DNA from: Saccharina japonica
Lineage: Eukaryota > Sar > Phaeophyceae > Laminariales > Laminariaceae
DNA: 64,000 bases
Reading direction: 5' to 3'
Assembly (NCBI GenBank): GCA_008828725.1
Contig: MEHQ01000271.1
Location: 176,759 to 240,758 of the forward strand
Part shown: one piece after another, positions 11,261 through 23,381 of the stretch
How positions within the stretch are numbered: position 1 is the first letter of the stretch
How the letters are laid out: the number at the start of each line of letters is the position of its first letter
Program-made: the position numbers and the translations under genes
Notes under the pieces: model-generated
The model's database searches: none
What the model was told of the DNA's origin: nothing
Seen by the model: the letters and a program-made list of their open reading frames with translations, nothing else

Positions 11261-12155
11261 GGGCCCGTACTAACGAAGGCAAGTTTCAAATCGAATCGAT
11301 TGTTTACCGATTTGAAGTGAAAATACGGCTTTACATCCTATCGTGTGAAACGACGTATGTTCCGTATGTTCTCGAAATGTGAATGAGATCGGAATAACGC
11401 GACATCCCACAGAACAACCGGCTGACAAATACCGAGGGGAGAAGTTGAGAGCGACGGCGTGCATCGTCACGTGCACGCCGGTTACAGCCTTTGTTATATT
11501 TTTAAGGCCCAGGCTAGGAAGCTGTCACTCTCAGCTTCGCGTGGGTGGTCGGAGGAAGCCCTTAAACGCCATGTACCGGACAGCGACAGCGATGCGGCTA
11601 TCGAAGTCTTGAGTTTTTCCTCCGTGTTTTCGGTCGATCGCTTGGTTCTCGCCGGGCTTGGCCGATGGAGCTGGTGGAAAAATTGGGCTTGCGACCGCCA
11701 TGATTTTGTTTGAGGAGCCATCGCCGGGCCACGTTGTGCTATGGTATGTAGCCGTGGGCGCGGCTATTGCTCCGGTCGCCACTCGCTGAGGTTAACGATT
11801 TATCGCCTCGTTGGTGCTTGTCGAGAACAGCCCAAACAGCAACGGATCGCCTCGGGGACGTTCACTCAGTGGGAACATGCCATGCATGTTGGATGAACTC
11901 CAATCGATTCGAATCGAATCGAATCGATTCGATTCGAATCCATTCGATTCGATTCGATTCGATTTGCAAAAACTAAAGTATTTTGGGACTTCTTTTGATA
12001 TCCGATCGAATCGATTTTTTCATGCCCCAAAGTACAAATGTCTTTGCGGTGATTCATGCTTTGACCAATCAGATGAAAGTCCGCGTCGATTCATGAAAAA
12101 CAAAATCGATTTGAAATCGATTCGATTTGTAACTTTCTTTCGTTAATACGGGCCC
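11261..12155. mobile_element. TIR element with AATCGATT island, TAA target duplication
   Basis: The left end is GGGCCCGTACTAACGAA followed by CAAATCGAATCGATT. The right end is its inverse, AATCGATTCGATTTG then TTCGTTAATACGGGCCC. The element is 895 bp and is flanked on both sides by TAA. GATTCGAATCGATT words are dense next to the right end (11,900-12,135) and also occur just inside the left end. A 3-bp TAA/TTA duplication and G/C-rich ends fit the PIF/Harbinger superfamily (family knowledge). Internal frames (about 11,459-11,782, both strands) show no transposase motif I recognise, so it is probably non-autonomous. Confidence 0.8.
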
Positions 12156-14670
12156 TAAGCATTGCACACACTACATACGTGGTTTATCCCCCACCATTGA
12201 TAGACTACTATGGCTGCTAGATACACCCTACAGGGACGTTGAGCTTGGCCTTCCACAAACACAGTCTTGTGTGGTTGCTCGTGAACGTATATCGTTTACG
12301 TACTCCGTATTATTCCTATGGCTCGACGACCGATGACCGATGACACGCCGCATATTGACGCCCATACCAAGCACTACGTGTATAGTCTGCGTAAAATCAT
12401 AGCACACGTTATGGCCTACTGTGCTAGCACAAGAAGAGCACACTACCCACTTTCGGTAGCGAGTATGTATGCCTCTACACCGTGTTTTCCAGAACAGTTT
12501 GCTCTATCGTGTATCCGACGCTGTTGATACATCTTCGAGCACTCCGCGCACTACCAGTAGGACTCTGAAGATTGACAATTTCTCAACTTCGCTTTCGTCT
12601 TGCCGCCTAACTCCCCACAAAATGGTACGAAACCTAATGCGGAAGATGCGGCACGTTGTACGCAAGCACCAATGCCTGTGCGCCAAGCGCCCGGTTTACG
12701 CGCCCAAGTCCTCCTTTTTTTGCAAAGTCCAAATAAACATATGAGTAGATACGGTGTTACAGTCAACATTCGTCAATAAGAGTGGCAAGCGCCATCCGGT
12801 GTCGTCCAAAGGGCAAACTCCTCGATGGCGAGGTGGCACAGAGGCGAGATGGAGAGCAGCAGGCTACACCACGCAGTTGGGGAGACCAAGCGCGGCGACA
12901 CACATTTAAGGACAGCGGCGGAAGCCGTGCCGATACGGCTGTCGACGAATGCGGTTGGGACAAAAGGATATATCGTGTGGAAACCTATCGGTTTGAACAA
13001 AAACGTAAGGTGTGGTACTACAGCGCTTCAATACTACTGTTTTTTTTGTCTCGTTGATCACTGGGCGCGGCGCTCCTACGGCCGTTCTGATACTTATCAC
13101 CACTATGACCGAGAGCGGAAAGTATATGCCAGATGGTGTGGCAAGGTCCCGGGATCTGCGTTGAAGAAGAGAAGGGAAACCATGTTGCTATCATCGCCTT
13201 GAGCACATTGTTTATGTTTCAATTACTTCCTTTCGTCGTGTTCGTCTGTTGGCTTCCCCACTTTCCTAAGTCGGGTATCTTCCTCATTGTGCTGCTTCGT
13301 TCGTGCAGCAATTTTGTTATACTCTTCAGCGCGTACAATTGCTTTCATGCAACCTTTCTGATAGTCTTCTGCCGTTGGTATTACGTGTCAGCCCAAATAT
13401 AGTTTGCGTGTGTCGCATTTCTGTTCTTGTCTTCGGGTCTTGGTTGTTTCGTTACGTGCTCGTACCGGGAATGTTAACACTCCGCTTGCTATGCCCCGAT
13501 TCGGTTGTAATTGTTGTTTGGTTTATCTCTGGTACACAGTCGGTGACATAGAATATGTATTTCCCGAGGGTGAAAACCAGGACGAACGCTAGGTGCAATG
13601 AAGTTGATGAGAAAAAAAGGTTTTATGTTAAGGAAAAGCGAATATATATAGGTCTGCTGTCCAGCACGGAACGTCTCGCCTGCTGGACGAAACTATCAGG
13701 AAGTTGCTTTAACGGTCACAAAGGTGTTCCACATCATTGCTGACTCTTGTCGACGACAACAAACTAACATTAGCCGGCTCTAACAAGACGATTAACCACC
13801 AGTCTACGTTATGAAGGGTAGCGTAATGTTTCCCCAATTGCTGCCTAACCTTAACCCGGCGACGAAACGGTGGCAGTCGAAACGATAATGGATTTGGCGC
13901 TGAATTGTTTGTCAGCCGTATATCGAGTGCGTGTTACCGGTGTACGTAATACTACTCATGTGGGCCAGTCAGCTTCCCAGTGATCATTTAAAACGTGCAA
14001 CGTTCACCTCTATAACATGCCATGATACGAGTTCATTGTGGTACTCGATTATGAACAAATGGAGATCTAAACCCAGGCATTGACAAGCCTTAGCCGTCGC
14101 AAACATCGTCGCTTAACACGGACACCACCAAGCACATGTCACAGAGGAAATAGTGAGGTGGTCACCCGGACTGTGGCTGCGTAGCAACATGTTGATCTCG
14201 GAAGAATGTTATCCCATCTAGGACGTTTTTAAGCACGCCAGACGACCCAGATATAAGATTTTCACTTCACGTGGTGCATAGAGCACGGAGTCCCTGTACA
14301 CCTAGTCAAGTTGAGTTAAGCGACCTTCTAGGTCAATTAAGATGCTGGACCATGGAAACGATATCAACCATCAGGGGAGAACCAGCGGTCTAACGCTTGA
14401 TTCGATCTGTGTGGGACGGCTACTACTAGAACGGGCAGTGTGGTTACTAGTGCGGTTGTGACGCAGTGTTCACTCGAAGATTTGTCATACACTTCTGGTG
14501 TTCGTTGGGCGTGTCTGGGTTGCCTCTGATCTCTCCATTCTTCGTAGCTGTATCTGAAAACAATCAGTAGGTGAAGATCAGATCGTCGACTACTGGGTGG
14601 CGGTCCTGCAAAAAACAGTGAATATCTGGGTAGTATTGTCTCCAATCCAGACTTTCACCAAATAACTCAC
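12156..14670. other. no gene seen
   Basis: Several frames of 60-125 codons occur (for example 12,825-13,202 plus and 14,364-14,645 minus) without motifs, codon preference or convincing splice sites. The part above 13.8 kb is largely free of the simple words that mark the repeats. It probably belongs to intron or downstream sequence of the beta-helix locus. Confidence 0.35.
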
Positions 14671-14754
14671 CGCCTCGGAAATACGCGAAATTGTCAGCGA
14701 AATAGGTGTCGCCGTCGATATTCACCACTGAAGCATTAGCAGCATAGATTGCAC
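14671..14754 (-). CDS. Beta-helix (pectin-lyase fold) family exon
   Basis: On the minus strand a CCCCCCGTGCAG acceptor is followed by 84 bp and a GTGAGT donor. The exon enters and leaves in phase 1, so the junction codon on each side is Gly. It reads AIYAANASVVNIDGDTYFAD followed by NFAYFRG. This matches the repeating pattern G-A-I-Y-A-x-x-S-x-V-x-I-D-G-x-(T)-x-F-x-x-N of exported right-handed beta-helix proteins, and it resembles the exons at 19,672 and 48,388 and the first exon at 54,665. Such symmetric exons can be duplicated or skipped without a frame change. The exon looks intact. Whether it is spliced to 17,587-17,670 and 19,672-19,779 is inferred from order, strand and phase. Confidence 0.65.
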
Positions 14755-17586
14755 CTGCACGGGGGGAGTTGCACGTCACGTGCGTTCAATATTTGTCACG
14801 TGGAAGCCTGTGGATACCTAAAATGTGTGTCACTGATACAGTCGAATATCGGCACTCTACAGTAAACGCAAGCAGAAGCGGGATGTAAAAGACTTACCTC
14901 GAAGCAAATAATGTCATTGATTATAACAATACCGAGTCAAAGGCGAGCAGCTTCATAGACACAATATTACCCACAGACCGGAAGGATACAAATATTACAT
15001 TGTGATGATCACGGAGCTGGGGCCGGGCGCGCTATGTCAAATTTTTCTTTAGGGTGCCGTAGCTTGAAACTACGTGGTGCGCATTGAAGATCCCATTAAT
15101 CGCTAAGTACGCTACACTTGAAATATGCCGGGCTGCCTCTTTATGCTGCGCAAGTATCGGAAAGGTTTGCCCCGTCTCCTGTCCGTGTTAAACGATGCTG
15201 TTACACAATTTACCGTCGTACCGTCTGTTCGTCGAAACATAGTTTGCCCACGAAAACGACAGATGTGTATCCCTGGTATAGATCAACATGTTGACCTGTT
15301 TCTGTTGATTTGTGTGCGGATATCGGGACTATCAGTGCTGAAACACACCGAGTGATGTATCGGTGGTAATGTGGTCTTAGTTGGTTCCGACCTAAACGAA
15401 CATGTGTGCGGAAAGGGGACGGAATATCGGCGCCTAACATTTATGGAGCTGTTCGCGACCGTCGTAAGGTACCCATCAAATCACACGTTAGGTTCGGAAC
15501 TACTGGGTTTGAAGTCAAAGCAGATCCCGTCGATGGTTTAGTGGCGTTTCCGACATTTTATTCAGACAGTATCAAGACAAACAACCCTTATCTGTAGGTT
15601 TCGGCAGGTGAGGTATACTCGTATACCTTTACCCGGTTAAGTTTTGGGTGGAGCGCCTTACGTACTCGTGCTCAAGCATTAAGAAATATCGGAGCTCGTT
15701 CTTAAACTTAGGAAACCTTCGAAAATGAATGAGGTCGCTTTGAGATCGAACAGATGATATGGGTACCATTTTCATTATGAATACATTCCATACCTGGGTG
15801 TCGTTCATGCGGCATGCAATAAACCAGGTCAAGGTTGTGTAGGGTATAAGGGTTTAAAACGTAGATAAGGTGCAGAGGTGACAGCTGACGTTACGTATGT
15901 AGAACTTAGGAATATTTCGAAGGTCCAACATAAAGATTGGAGACTCGGCACGCTCATCAGGGCATTGCATAAATGTACTTCGGAGTATGTATGGTTTTTT
16001 ACTTGGTATAGTTTGAGAGGCGTACCTACTTTACCTAAATCCGTACTAGATAACTGGAGCCGTGCCTGTCGTATGTGTATTTCGATGGTGTCGCCGGCCG
16101 CATATTATATATCTACGTGTCGGGTACGGGTATCTACTCGCATATCCCACCCGAGTATACCTAATTACGAATCTTACGGTACATAACCTTGGAAAATTAG
16201 TTATTGCCGTTTAGTTGTCGAACAGTGGCCAGGAGCCAGGACGATACATACTTATTGAACAGGAAACTCCGGAATTGCTGCGATGATATATTTGCTGCCA
16301 ACCACGAAATTAGAAAGTCAGAGTTGAAGGTCACGGGAGGGGGGGAGGGGCTCTCCAATACACCCAGTTATAGTCTCTGGTGTGAACGACGAAGTACCCC
16401 AAAGGATAAAGCCTTTCAACAGGTGTTGTTTCGGTGGTCTAAACGTTGGTGCATACATCGAAATAAAAAGAAGTAATTGTTACTTCTGCAGATAAACAAG
16501 GTAGCCGCGTGAGCAGGTGACTCTGACCAGCCTTGAAAAGAGGCGCGACACGCTAGCTCCCTACGCCGTCTCAAAATGTAATCCCACACCGTTCTGGGAG
16601 TGTAGTGACGATCGCGCTTACGCGGAAACGTTGAGATGCTGCCATCCTAACGAATCAGACCAGCACAAGCTGGCATGCGTTGGTCAGTTTCCTGCCCATG
16701 ACCTAGGTATACCTCCACAGCCAAAGGTGGCCAAACAACTGTAAACAGTGTTGGCATTTATATTGTTCCTCTGATCATGATGGGTTTGGGGTATTGGGCT
16801 TCGTGTATCGTGGCGATACGGATCCAGCAACGCGACTGCACATACCTGCTAGAAACACATAAGCATGCTGCAAACGTAGGAAAACAATTAAATAAGGATT
16901 ATCCGCACAAGCAACTATTCGCGGAGTATTGGTGAACCCAATCATGGATTGGGGGTTTGCTGTTTTGGCTGCACTTCACTGTGTCAAGTATTGATGATAG
17001 CGGTTCTCCGACGTTACGAACATGTGGTGGCTGAGAGTGTTTAGCAGACACATGCCACGAGTACGTGCTGCCAATAAACGGGTATCAGGATAAACGCTAT
17101 ACAGCTTGCGTCTATGTCTGCCGCAATTTAAACATTCTCTGCAAGCAAAATAATGACGTAAGCAGCGCAACGGTACGAACGGAAACAGTGAATAAAACGC
17201 CAGCCATTTATACTCCACCGACGAGCACATCTACGCAGATATACATGTTTACACACTGTTAATCGACGAAAACCAAGCCGGTGGCGAGGGTTTGTTTCAA
17301 TATCTGCCTATAGGCGTACTTGTACAAGCCTTCATTACGGCTGACGTCTCAAGGGGCTCTTGGGGTAACTGTGGACGGAAATGGTGTGGGTACGGTAAGC
17401 CCATTAGCTCTCAAGTTTGGTTAATGTTTCAAGCACCAGGTCATTCGCTGCGAGCAGCGCGCGAGCATCATCGCTGAGTATGGCAAACTTGCAGGCGAAT
17501 ACACTGTTTGAAACGTTTCGAACGTGAGTGTACAAATTGTCCTGCACAGCCGCACTTATTTTGATGTTGTTTTTTAATCTTCTCAC
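14755..17586. other. intron or intergenic sequence of the beta-helix locus
   Basis: I found no further exon with the A-I-Y-A...I-D-G signature and no repeat boundary. Plus-strand frames at 15,878-16,186 and 16,204-16,476 are unrecognised. The sequence is relatively unique and lacks the word islands seen elsewhere. Confidence 0.35.
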
Positions 17587-17670
17587 CTCCGGACACTGTG
17601 GTGGGTATGAAATTAAGCACGTCACTGCCATAGGTGGAGCTGGAAGATGACACGATCTCCCCACTCGAAC
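17587..17670 (-). CDS. Probable exon of the beta-helix locus (Ser-rich)
   Basis: On the minus strand a strong pyrimidine-rich acceptor (TTTCCTTCTTGCAG) precedes 84 bp that end in GGAG before a GTGAGA donor. The exon is phase 1 at both ends, like the confirmed family exons. It reads SSGEIVSSSSSTYGSDVLNF then IPTTVSG with Gly at each junction. It lacks the A-I-Y-A...I-D-G motif, so its assignment rests on splice sites, phase, strand and position between two family exons. It has the same length (84 bp) as the 14,671 exon. Confidence 0.45.
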
Positions 17671-19671
17671 CTGCAAGAAGGAAATATCAACCGCGAGTGT
17701 TTATTCAGTAATAGCCTACACTAATAAAGGGTGGAATCTCCAACCCGTTTGACTGGATGTTTGAATATCGGTCACATTCAAATAGCGACAACAAGTTACG
17801 ATTTTCGTTGTCTGACGAGTTGTCCCCGTTGAAAACGATGCCTTGCGTAATAGGTCTATATCGCGAAGCCTGTTCGCAACATAACCAATACATGGACCTA
17901 GACAGACTATTTTGAATAGTGTGGAATGTAGTGATTTAAGCATTACTCAACAATGTCCTGAACAAATTACCACCACGGGGGGCTGCCGACATCAATAGTC
18001 TACGTTGCAGTAGTGTACATTACGTACTGGTGTGTAGACCGCTGGACACATACGTTGCGCAGGGCGTATGGCGGTATAAAAAGGTGACAGGGTGCTTCTT
18101 GCTTGAAGGGGGATGCCATAAAGTTTCTACGTCGTCGGCGCTCCACCGGTAGCGACACATACAATGGCGCTATCCGCTACCATACCTGATGCAGTTCGTC
18201 GTATCGGCTGTGACACCTGCTCTACACGTCAGCACTAAGCTTAGTGTCAATAGAAGCACATCCATGCCAAGCGGGAGTTCCTATTCAAGATATTCAAATC
18301 ATCGTGGATAGATGACACCATTTGGTTTCACGTACTTTGGGGAACACCGGGTATTACATGACATTGAATGTGTGGGTATTCCATGAAACTCCATGTTTAA
18401 ATACGTCACGTGCCCTCTTTCACGACGTTGGAGCTTAGATGCTGTCGCCATTGATGTTGCTCTGGCAGAGGCGCCTATTTACGCCGGCTTCACATCACAC
18501 TGTTCGCTCCAGGCTACTACAGTAGTGGGCCAACGATACGCAAGGACCTTATGTATTTAAATGTTTTGTAAGAGGTGCAATGTTGTAGGCCGATCCGAAA
18601 ACGTTCAATGTCTTCTACTCGCCACCTATCACGTAGATGGACGGCGTGATCGGTACAAAGCCAACGTGACTATATTGACAGCATGTTTGCGTGATGCAGA
18701 CCTATGTCCTCATTGGGCGTGTCGATGAATATGGCTTACGTGATTGGAGATTCTGGCAATCCGACCTAAGTACGAATCAACCAAGGGTTAGACGTGGAGC
18801 GACAATGTTGTGACAAATCAAACTGTATCAGCCGCCGCACTACGACCTATCGAAACCATGGAGCTTGCGACACTGGCGGTGTGCTTCCGACTGGCTAAGA
18901 GCAGCATTTTAAACATGGTGTACCCTGCCTAGAACAATTTCATGCATACCGTTCGGAAGGACACAAACATAGTTTGATAACGATTAACCGGGCCTGATAT
19001 AAACGATATTAAGTATTCATCGGCTGCCAGTAGAGGAGTACTTACCGCGTAATTTGTTGCAAGCCTGAAAATAGCCACAAGTTCGACTTACTTTGTGGCA
19101 TCCGGTGCGCATATGTTGTGTTGAGCTCGCTGTTGGCTATCACTGCCGGCACCAACCTGGATAGGTGCATATTGTGCTCGACGTGGAACGCTATGAGCGT
19201 GATAAATGCGTATTACAAATGTTCAACTCTCAATACTCGGAACCAGTGCGCCGACTGAACTTTTCATGCCTCTGGATATCTTGTCAAAACCAATCAACTA
19301 ATCGGCACTTGTGAAGCAGGCGCGCATATGGCACTTGGCTCCGACTGCATAAATCATTCTGATACGTCCACCTTTTGGTTTGTTCACAAGGCGATCTCGA
19401 TCAAACGCGTACCGTTCGTTGGTGTTGCCTGGTCGTTGACCGTACGATAAAGGAAATACAGGTGAAACCAGAGGTGACTGCGAAAAATAAATCAAAGTCT
19501 ACGTAGATATATTTTTGTGGTTTTCTGCGCTTTGGTGATCTACGTTTCCCTGACGATGTAGCGGTGTACATATATTATGCATGCATTCGGTTTGATACTA
19601 TAAGCCCTAAATAGCGATCTACAAATTCCAAAACATCGACTATTCTGCACCACGACTACGTCTTAGCTCAC
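17671..19671. other. intronic sequence; weak exon candidates only
   Basis: On the minus strand, GIVFNGDNSSDNEN (about 17,800-17,845) resembles the family repeat but lacks good splice sites. An open stretch ending before GTAAGT near 19,090 has a CAG acceptor near 19,168, but its phase differs from the family. Neither is called. Confidence 0.3.
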
Positions 19672-19779
19672 CTTCGGCTGAGTTATGGTCAAACGAGGTG
19701 TGGCCGTCGATGAAGACATTTGAGTCATCTGCGTAGATGGCACCTGCCGCCCGAACATGCGTCACGTCGGCATTTGCAG
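19672..19779 (-). CDS. Beta-helix (pectin-lyase fold) family exon
   Basis: On the minus strand the exon follows a GTGTTTCAG acceptor and ends before GTGAGC. It is 108 bp, phase 1 to phase 1, and reads AANADVTHVRAAGAIYADDS then NVFIDGHTSFDHNSAEG. An alternative acceptor 36 bp further in (GGGCGGCAG) would give 72 bp and preserve the same frame, so exon length is uncertain. The core GAIYADDS...FIDGHTSF matches the exons at 14,671 and 48,388. This is the most upstream exon found for this locus; no signal-peptide exon was identified above it, so the 5' end is missing or too diverged. Confidence 0.65.
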
Positions 19780-21104
19780 CTGAAACACGTGAAAAACCAG
19801 ACAGCCCTGCATTTAACTATTGTCTTGTATATCTGGTAGGTACTTTTATTGTTATTATAATCCAACGGTGAATGGTTCAGTCACAGGAAGTGGACGTTTA
19901 GTCCAGTCACAAGACGGGTTGGGCTCGGAGGAGAGTAGCCAATTGTTCTCAAGGCATATACTTTGAATTAATTTACAATGTGTTTCCAAGAATGGAGAGC
20001 GCTTTCAACGGCGGAGCGTGGCTGTGTTGTCTACCAGCGCGTCGGAGTGGCTTAATCAAGGATAGGGGCGGTCGGTGGTAGGGAGAAGCTGGTCTTCGGG
20101 GCAAGAAGGAAATGTGTTTCGATGATTACGCGAAGATGGTGCTACCGTTACGAGTTTCTCCCATATTTTGTTCACTGTCTGGCGTAACATTAACATTCTC
20201 TATCGTGCTTTGGGTATCGTCGTAGATATATTTACTACGTGGAAACCTTGTCAAACTCGGGTACCCCCGCCACAACAGCCTGCCTTCGTGGGGTAGCGAG
20301 TTTCAACGTATTCGCCGGGCAGTGATCGTACACACTAAAATAAAAGTTATTATCTACTGCAGTGCCACACCGCTAGGTAGACGATCGTTGTCCCAACACG
20401 GGTATTGCTCGTCAAAAACACCAGACAAGCATCTTGACATTGACCATTTGTCCTGTCGGTGGGGATAGGAGATTTCCCTATCAAGCACTTACGAATAATT
20501 TCTTCTTAACTCATAAAGTGTAGAAGCTCAGAACACGCTATTGCCGACTATGTGCGAGGCGTACAACATTTGACGGTGTAACCTGGCATGCGCGTGTCCG
20601 CTCTTCACGAGCCCGAGCTACTGTATGTACGATGTCCAAACCCTACCAGCTACAAACACTGCATCGTCTCTCTGAAAATAGTTAACAAATGCCAACGTAT
20701 CGGCACCACCCCTCTGAGCTACCGATAACAAAACACGAAACTATTTTAATATAAACCACGTGTACCAACCGACTTTCGGTGGTTATCACAGAAGTATCCA
20801 ACATAACTGATCGGGCGTGGCGTTGGAGTGGCACAGCCTCTGCTGCGGTAGGCGGGTGCCACCTTAGCCCTACACCTTCAGCCGATCGGAGCCACACCGC
20901 TGAGTGACTACGTACTGTATTGCCATATTTTTTAGCATTGCTAGTTTCGATTAATCGTGTATTTTGCGATATGCACCGCCATGAGATTGTCTGCTACTCT
21001 GCGACAAACCGAAACAAATCCCTATTTGAGTGACGTGCAGAGCCACTCGCCGAGACGTGTAAACGTGCTACGACGTAGGGCAAATAGGGGTCTGTAGTAG
21101 ATAT
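19780..21104. other. no gene seen
   Basis: This is the sequence upstream of the 19.7-kb exon, where a first exon with a signal peptide would be expected. I could not find one. No repeats or tRNA-like elements were recognised. Confidence 0.35.
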
Positions 21105-21494
21105 GACCTGGTATTTATCTATATACTTTGTTTTTTGCAAATAACGTTCCCATAAAGAGTATTCCCATTTTAATATTTTATAATGCTTAAAACATTCAAA
21201 ATCCCTACTTTTTAGTAAGTTTCTATAATTAATACTCTGATTATAAAAACCTTGTTTTGAATTTAACGTTTTTTTATACGAATTCAATAAAATTAAGGGT
21301 TTTATATTGTTAGGTGTTTGCAAAAATAAATTAGAATTAAAAAGAGCAGTTATTTCAGTTATTAACCCTCTCATATTTGAAACATCGGCCCTATTTGCGG
21401 TAAAACTAATGTCTAAAATAAGATCGTTACTTTTAAAATTTTTTTTCTTATCTATACTTTCAATTTCAAAACCTGCAAGTAGTACATTGCACAT
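21105..21494 (-). pseudogene. syfB: Nuclear copy of plastid syfB/pheT fragment (NUPT)
   Basis: A very AT-rich segment on the minus strand reads as an uninterrupted fragment of phenylalanyl-tRNA synthetase beta chain: LLAGFEIESIDKKKN, then ILDISFTANRADVSNMRGL, then a W-x-x-S-L-W-E-R-Y-L block. The D-I-S-F-T-A-N-R-A-D-V-S-N-M-R-G core is the family's conserved 'D-x-x-x-T-x-N-R-x-D-x-x-x-x-x-G' region. PheRS beta is about 700-800 residues, so about 130 codons are a small internal piece with neither start nor end. Plastids of red-algal ancestry encode this gene (syfB), whereas the AT-rich base use here contrasts with the surrounding nuclear sequence. The lack of stops suggests recent transfer. 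It cannot be functional alone. Confidence 0.8.
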
Positions 21495-21501
21495 AGTATA
21501 T

Positions 21502-22230
21502 ACCCCTCCTACTAAAGGTCGGGCTGTAATAAGGTGGAATAGCGTAGTCGAGAAAATAGGAAGGATAACTAGGAAACCAAAAATAGATGTTGGCCGTAGA
21601 GAAGTCTGGGGAGAATAATACAGAAGTATAATAAAGGATAGAAAGAAGGAAAAGGCTACGCTCGTAGCACTAAGAAATAAGGTGCAAGGGGAGGAACACT
21701 TAGAGATATACGGGAGGTCAAGGCAAGGGATATGAACTAGTTTTGTTTTGCACGGCCCAACGGATTTCGCGAAGACGCCGGAACAACGCTTTCGTGTAGG
21801 GGACCTGGACCTGCCACAAAGAAGAAGGAGGTTTACCAGTAGCCGGGAGGAGAAAGTAGATGCACAGATGTGCCCTTATGGGAGAGCAATATATAATAAA
21901 ACTCACATAGTGGGAGAATGTGAACTGTACAATATGGAACGGGATGTGTTAGAGAAGGAGATGAGGAAAATAAACGAATGTGACATGGAGAAGTTTTATA
22001 CACTATATAGCAGCGAGAAACCAATCGCTACCTTAGGAGATACATGGTGGCGACGGGCGCAAAACAGGAAGGGGATAGGATTAGCAAAAAGTTTCTTTGT
22101 AATATATTGAAATAACGCAATGAGCGCCCAACTGATGGAGGTTTCTAGCTTAGGAGTAGGAACGGTGTTCCGTCCCGAAAGGGGTGCGTGGTCAAAACTC
22201 AGATGCCTAATGCAAGCAAAACATTAGTAC
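21502..22230 (+). pseudogene. LINE-like reverse transcriptase, decayed C-terminal end
   Basis: One plus-strand frame carries recognisable pieces: RAVIRWNSVVEKIGR, ALRNKVQGEEHLEIYGR, RFRVGDLDLPQRRRRFTSS, then a Cys/His segment CPYGRAIYNKTHIVGECELY and EMRKINECDMEKFYTLYSSE. The C-x(n)-H-x4-C layout just after the thumb is typical of non-LTR reverse transcriptase C termini. In-frame stops lie at about 21,616 and 21,732, and near 22,060 the frame shifts so that AKQEGDRISKKFLCNI continues in another frame. The catalytic domain is absent. From memory this resembles very abundant reverse-transcriptase-like sequences in brown algae. It abuts the plastid fragment at its 5' side. Confidence 0.7.
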
Positions 22231-22443
22231 GCCCTACCTTACGGCCAGTAAAATCGAAAACAGAGCGCGCACTACGTTCAACCTATTGAAGAACAAACAT
22301 GTACGGGCGGTGAGGTGGTAGAACCTGAATTGTACATTCCTGTTCCATGTTTGAACACTGATTCAGCGTTGCCATGTATATTTTCCGGCACGCCCCGAAT
22401 AGCTTTTTACTATTTATGCTCAGAACATCACTAACGACTAGAG

Positions 22444-22700
22444 CTGGGTATCCATATTCAGTGCGAGGATAAATCTACCCAATATGGATATGATATGCCC
22501 ATATTTATATCCAGATTTTTTCCCTCAATCTAGATATAAAGTGCCTATTTATATTTTGTCTCATATCCCGACGGTATTATGGGATATTGGGTATAAATGT
22601 GAGGTATGATATATCATGGAATATATCCGTCGATATCATGGGATACATCCGATATATCACGTGATATATCGCCGATATATCGGGATATTTCACACTTCGA
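22444..22700. repeat. GATATATC word island, copy 1
   Basis: About 250 bp are saturated with ATATCC, GGATAT and GATATATC words. The left edge reads AGAGCTGGGTATCC and the right edge contains CGAGCTCTG, a possible short inverted repeat. A second island with the same vocabulary and a GGGCTGGGTATTGGG edge lies inverted at about 47,632-47,890. The GCTGGG-type edge recalls hAT element ends, but no 8-bp target duplication was found. Confidence 0.6.
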
Positions 22701-23381
22701 GCTCTGATTTGTGGTGTCAGTGGATCTGCTGAACTGCGGATGAAGGTGACGAATAGATGGACCGCGTAGAATGCCGTACGAGTAGTAGTTTAACGATTTT
22801 TTTATAAATTAAACAGAAACTAATTTCGACAATATTGTTCGACGAAAGGCCACTGGATGTACCGCATTAATGTATAACGATGACGATGACACGAGAACAT
22901 GGGTCAGTTGAGACGCCACAGCAGCTACTGGACTCGCACGTTGCTATTGGTTGACGAGGGACCAAATGGATACAGCAGAACTCGACTCATAGTACCTACT
23001 CGTAGCTCTACCAGGTATACCGGTATTATACCGGTACGTAGTAATTGTACCTGATTGTACGTAGGTGTGTACGTTTGGGGGTTTCATGGTTCGAGCTGCT
23101 GGGTGAAAGACTGCTCGTTCGCCTTCAGCGAAACACTGGAGCACACCGTACTACTGCTGGGCAGGGGTTCCGATGTGTTTGTGGGGAATTGACACGAAAT
23201 TACAACCCTGGTGGAGGGATCGCCACCATCGATGTACGCCGAAAGTGTTAATTACTTCAACCCAGCCAATGTAGGCAGCGGGTTCTTGTTTGATGATTCT
23301 ATAGAAGTGCTTGGGGGGGAGACGTGACCCTTGCGGTAGGAGGTGACAGGTCCGGGGGCAAGGGACAAGGGGGGTAACAAC
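22701..23381. other. no gene seen
   Basis: Short frames only. The segment just before 23,381 has a GGGGGCAAGGGACAAGGGG stretch that resembles sequence at about 46,900-46,925, next to the other copy of the following element. This hints that both copies sit in, or picked up, related flanks. Confidence 0.35.
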
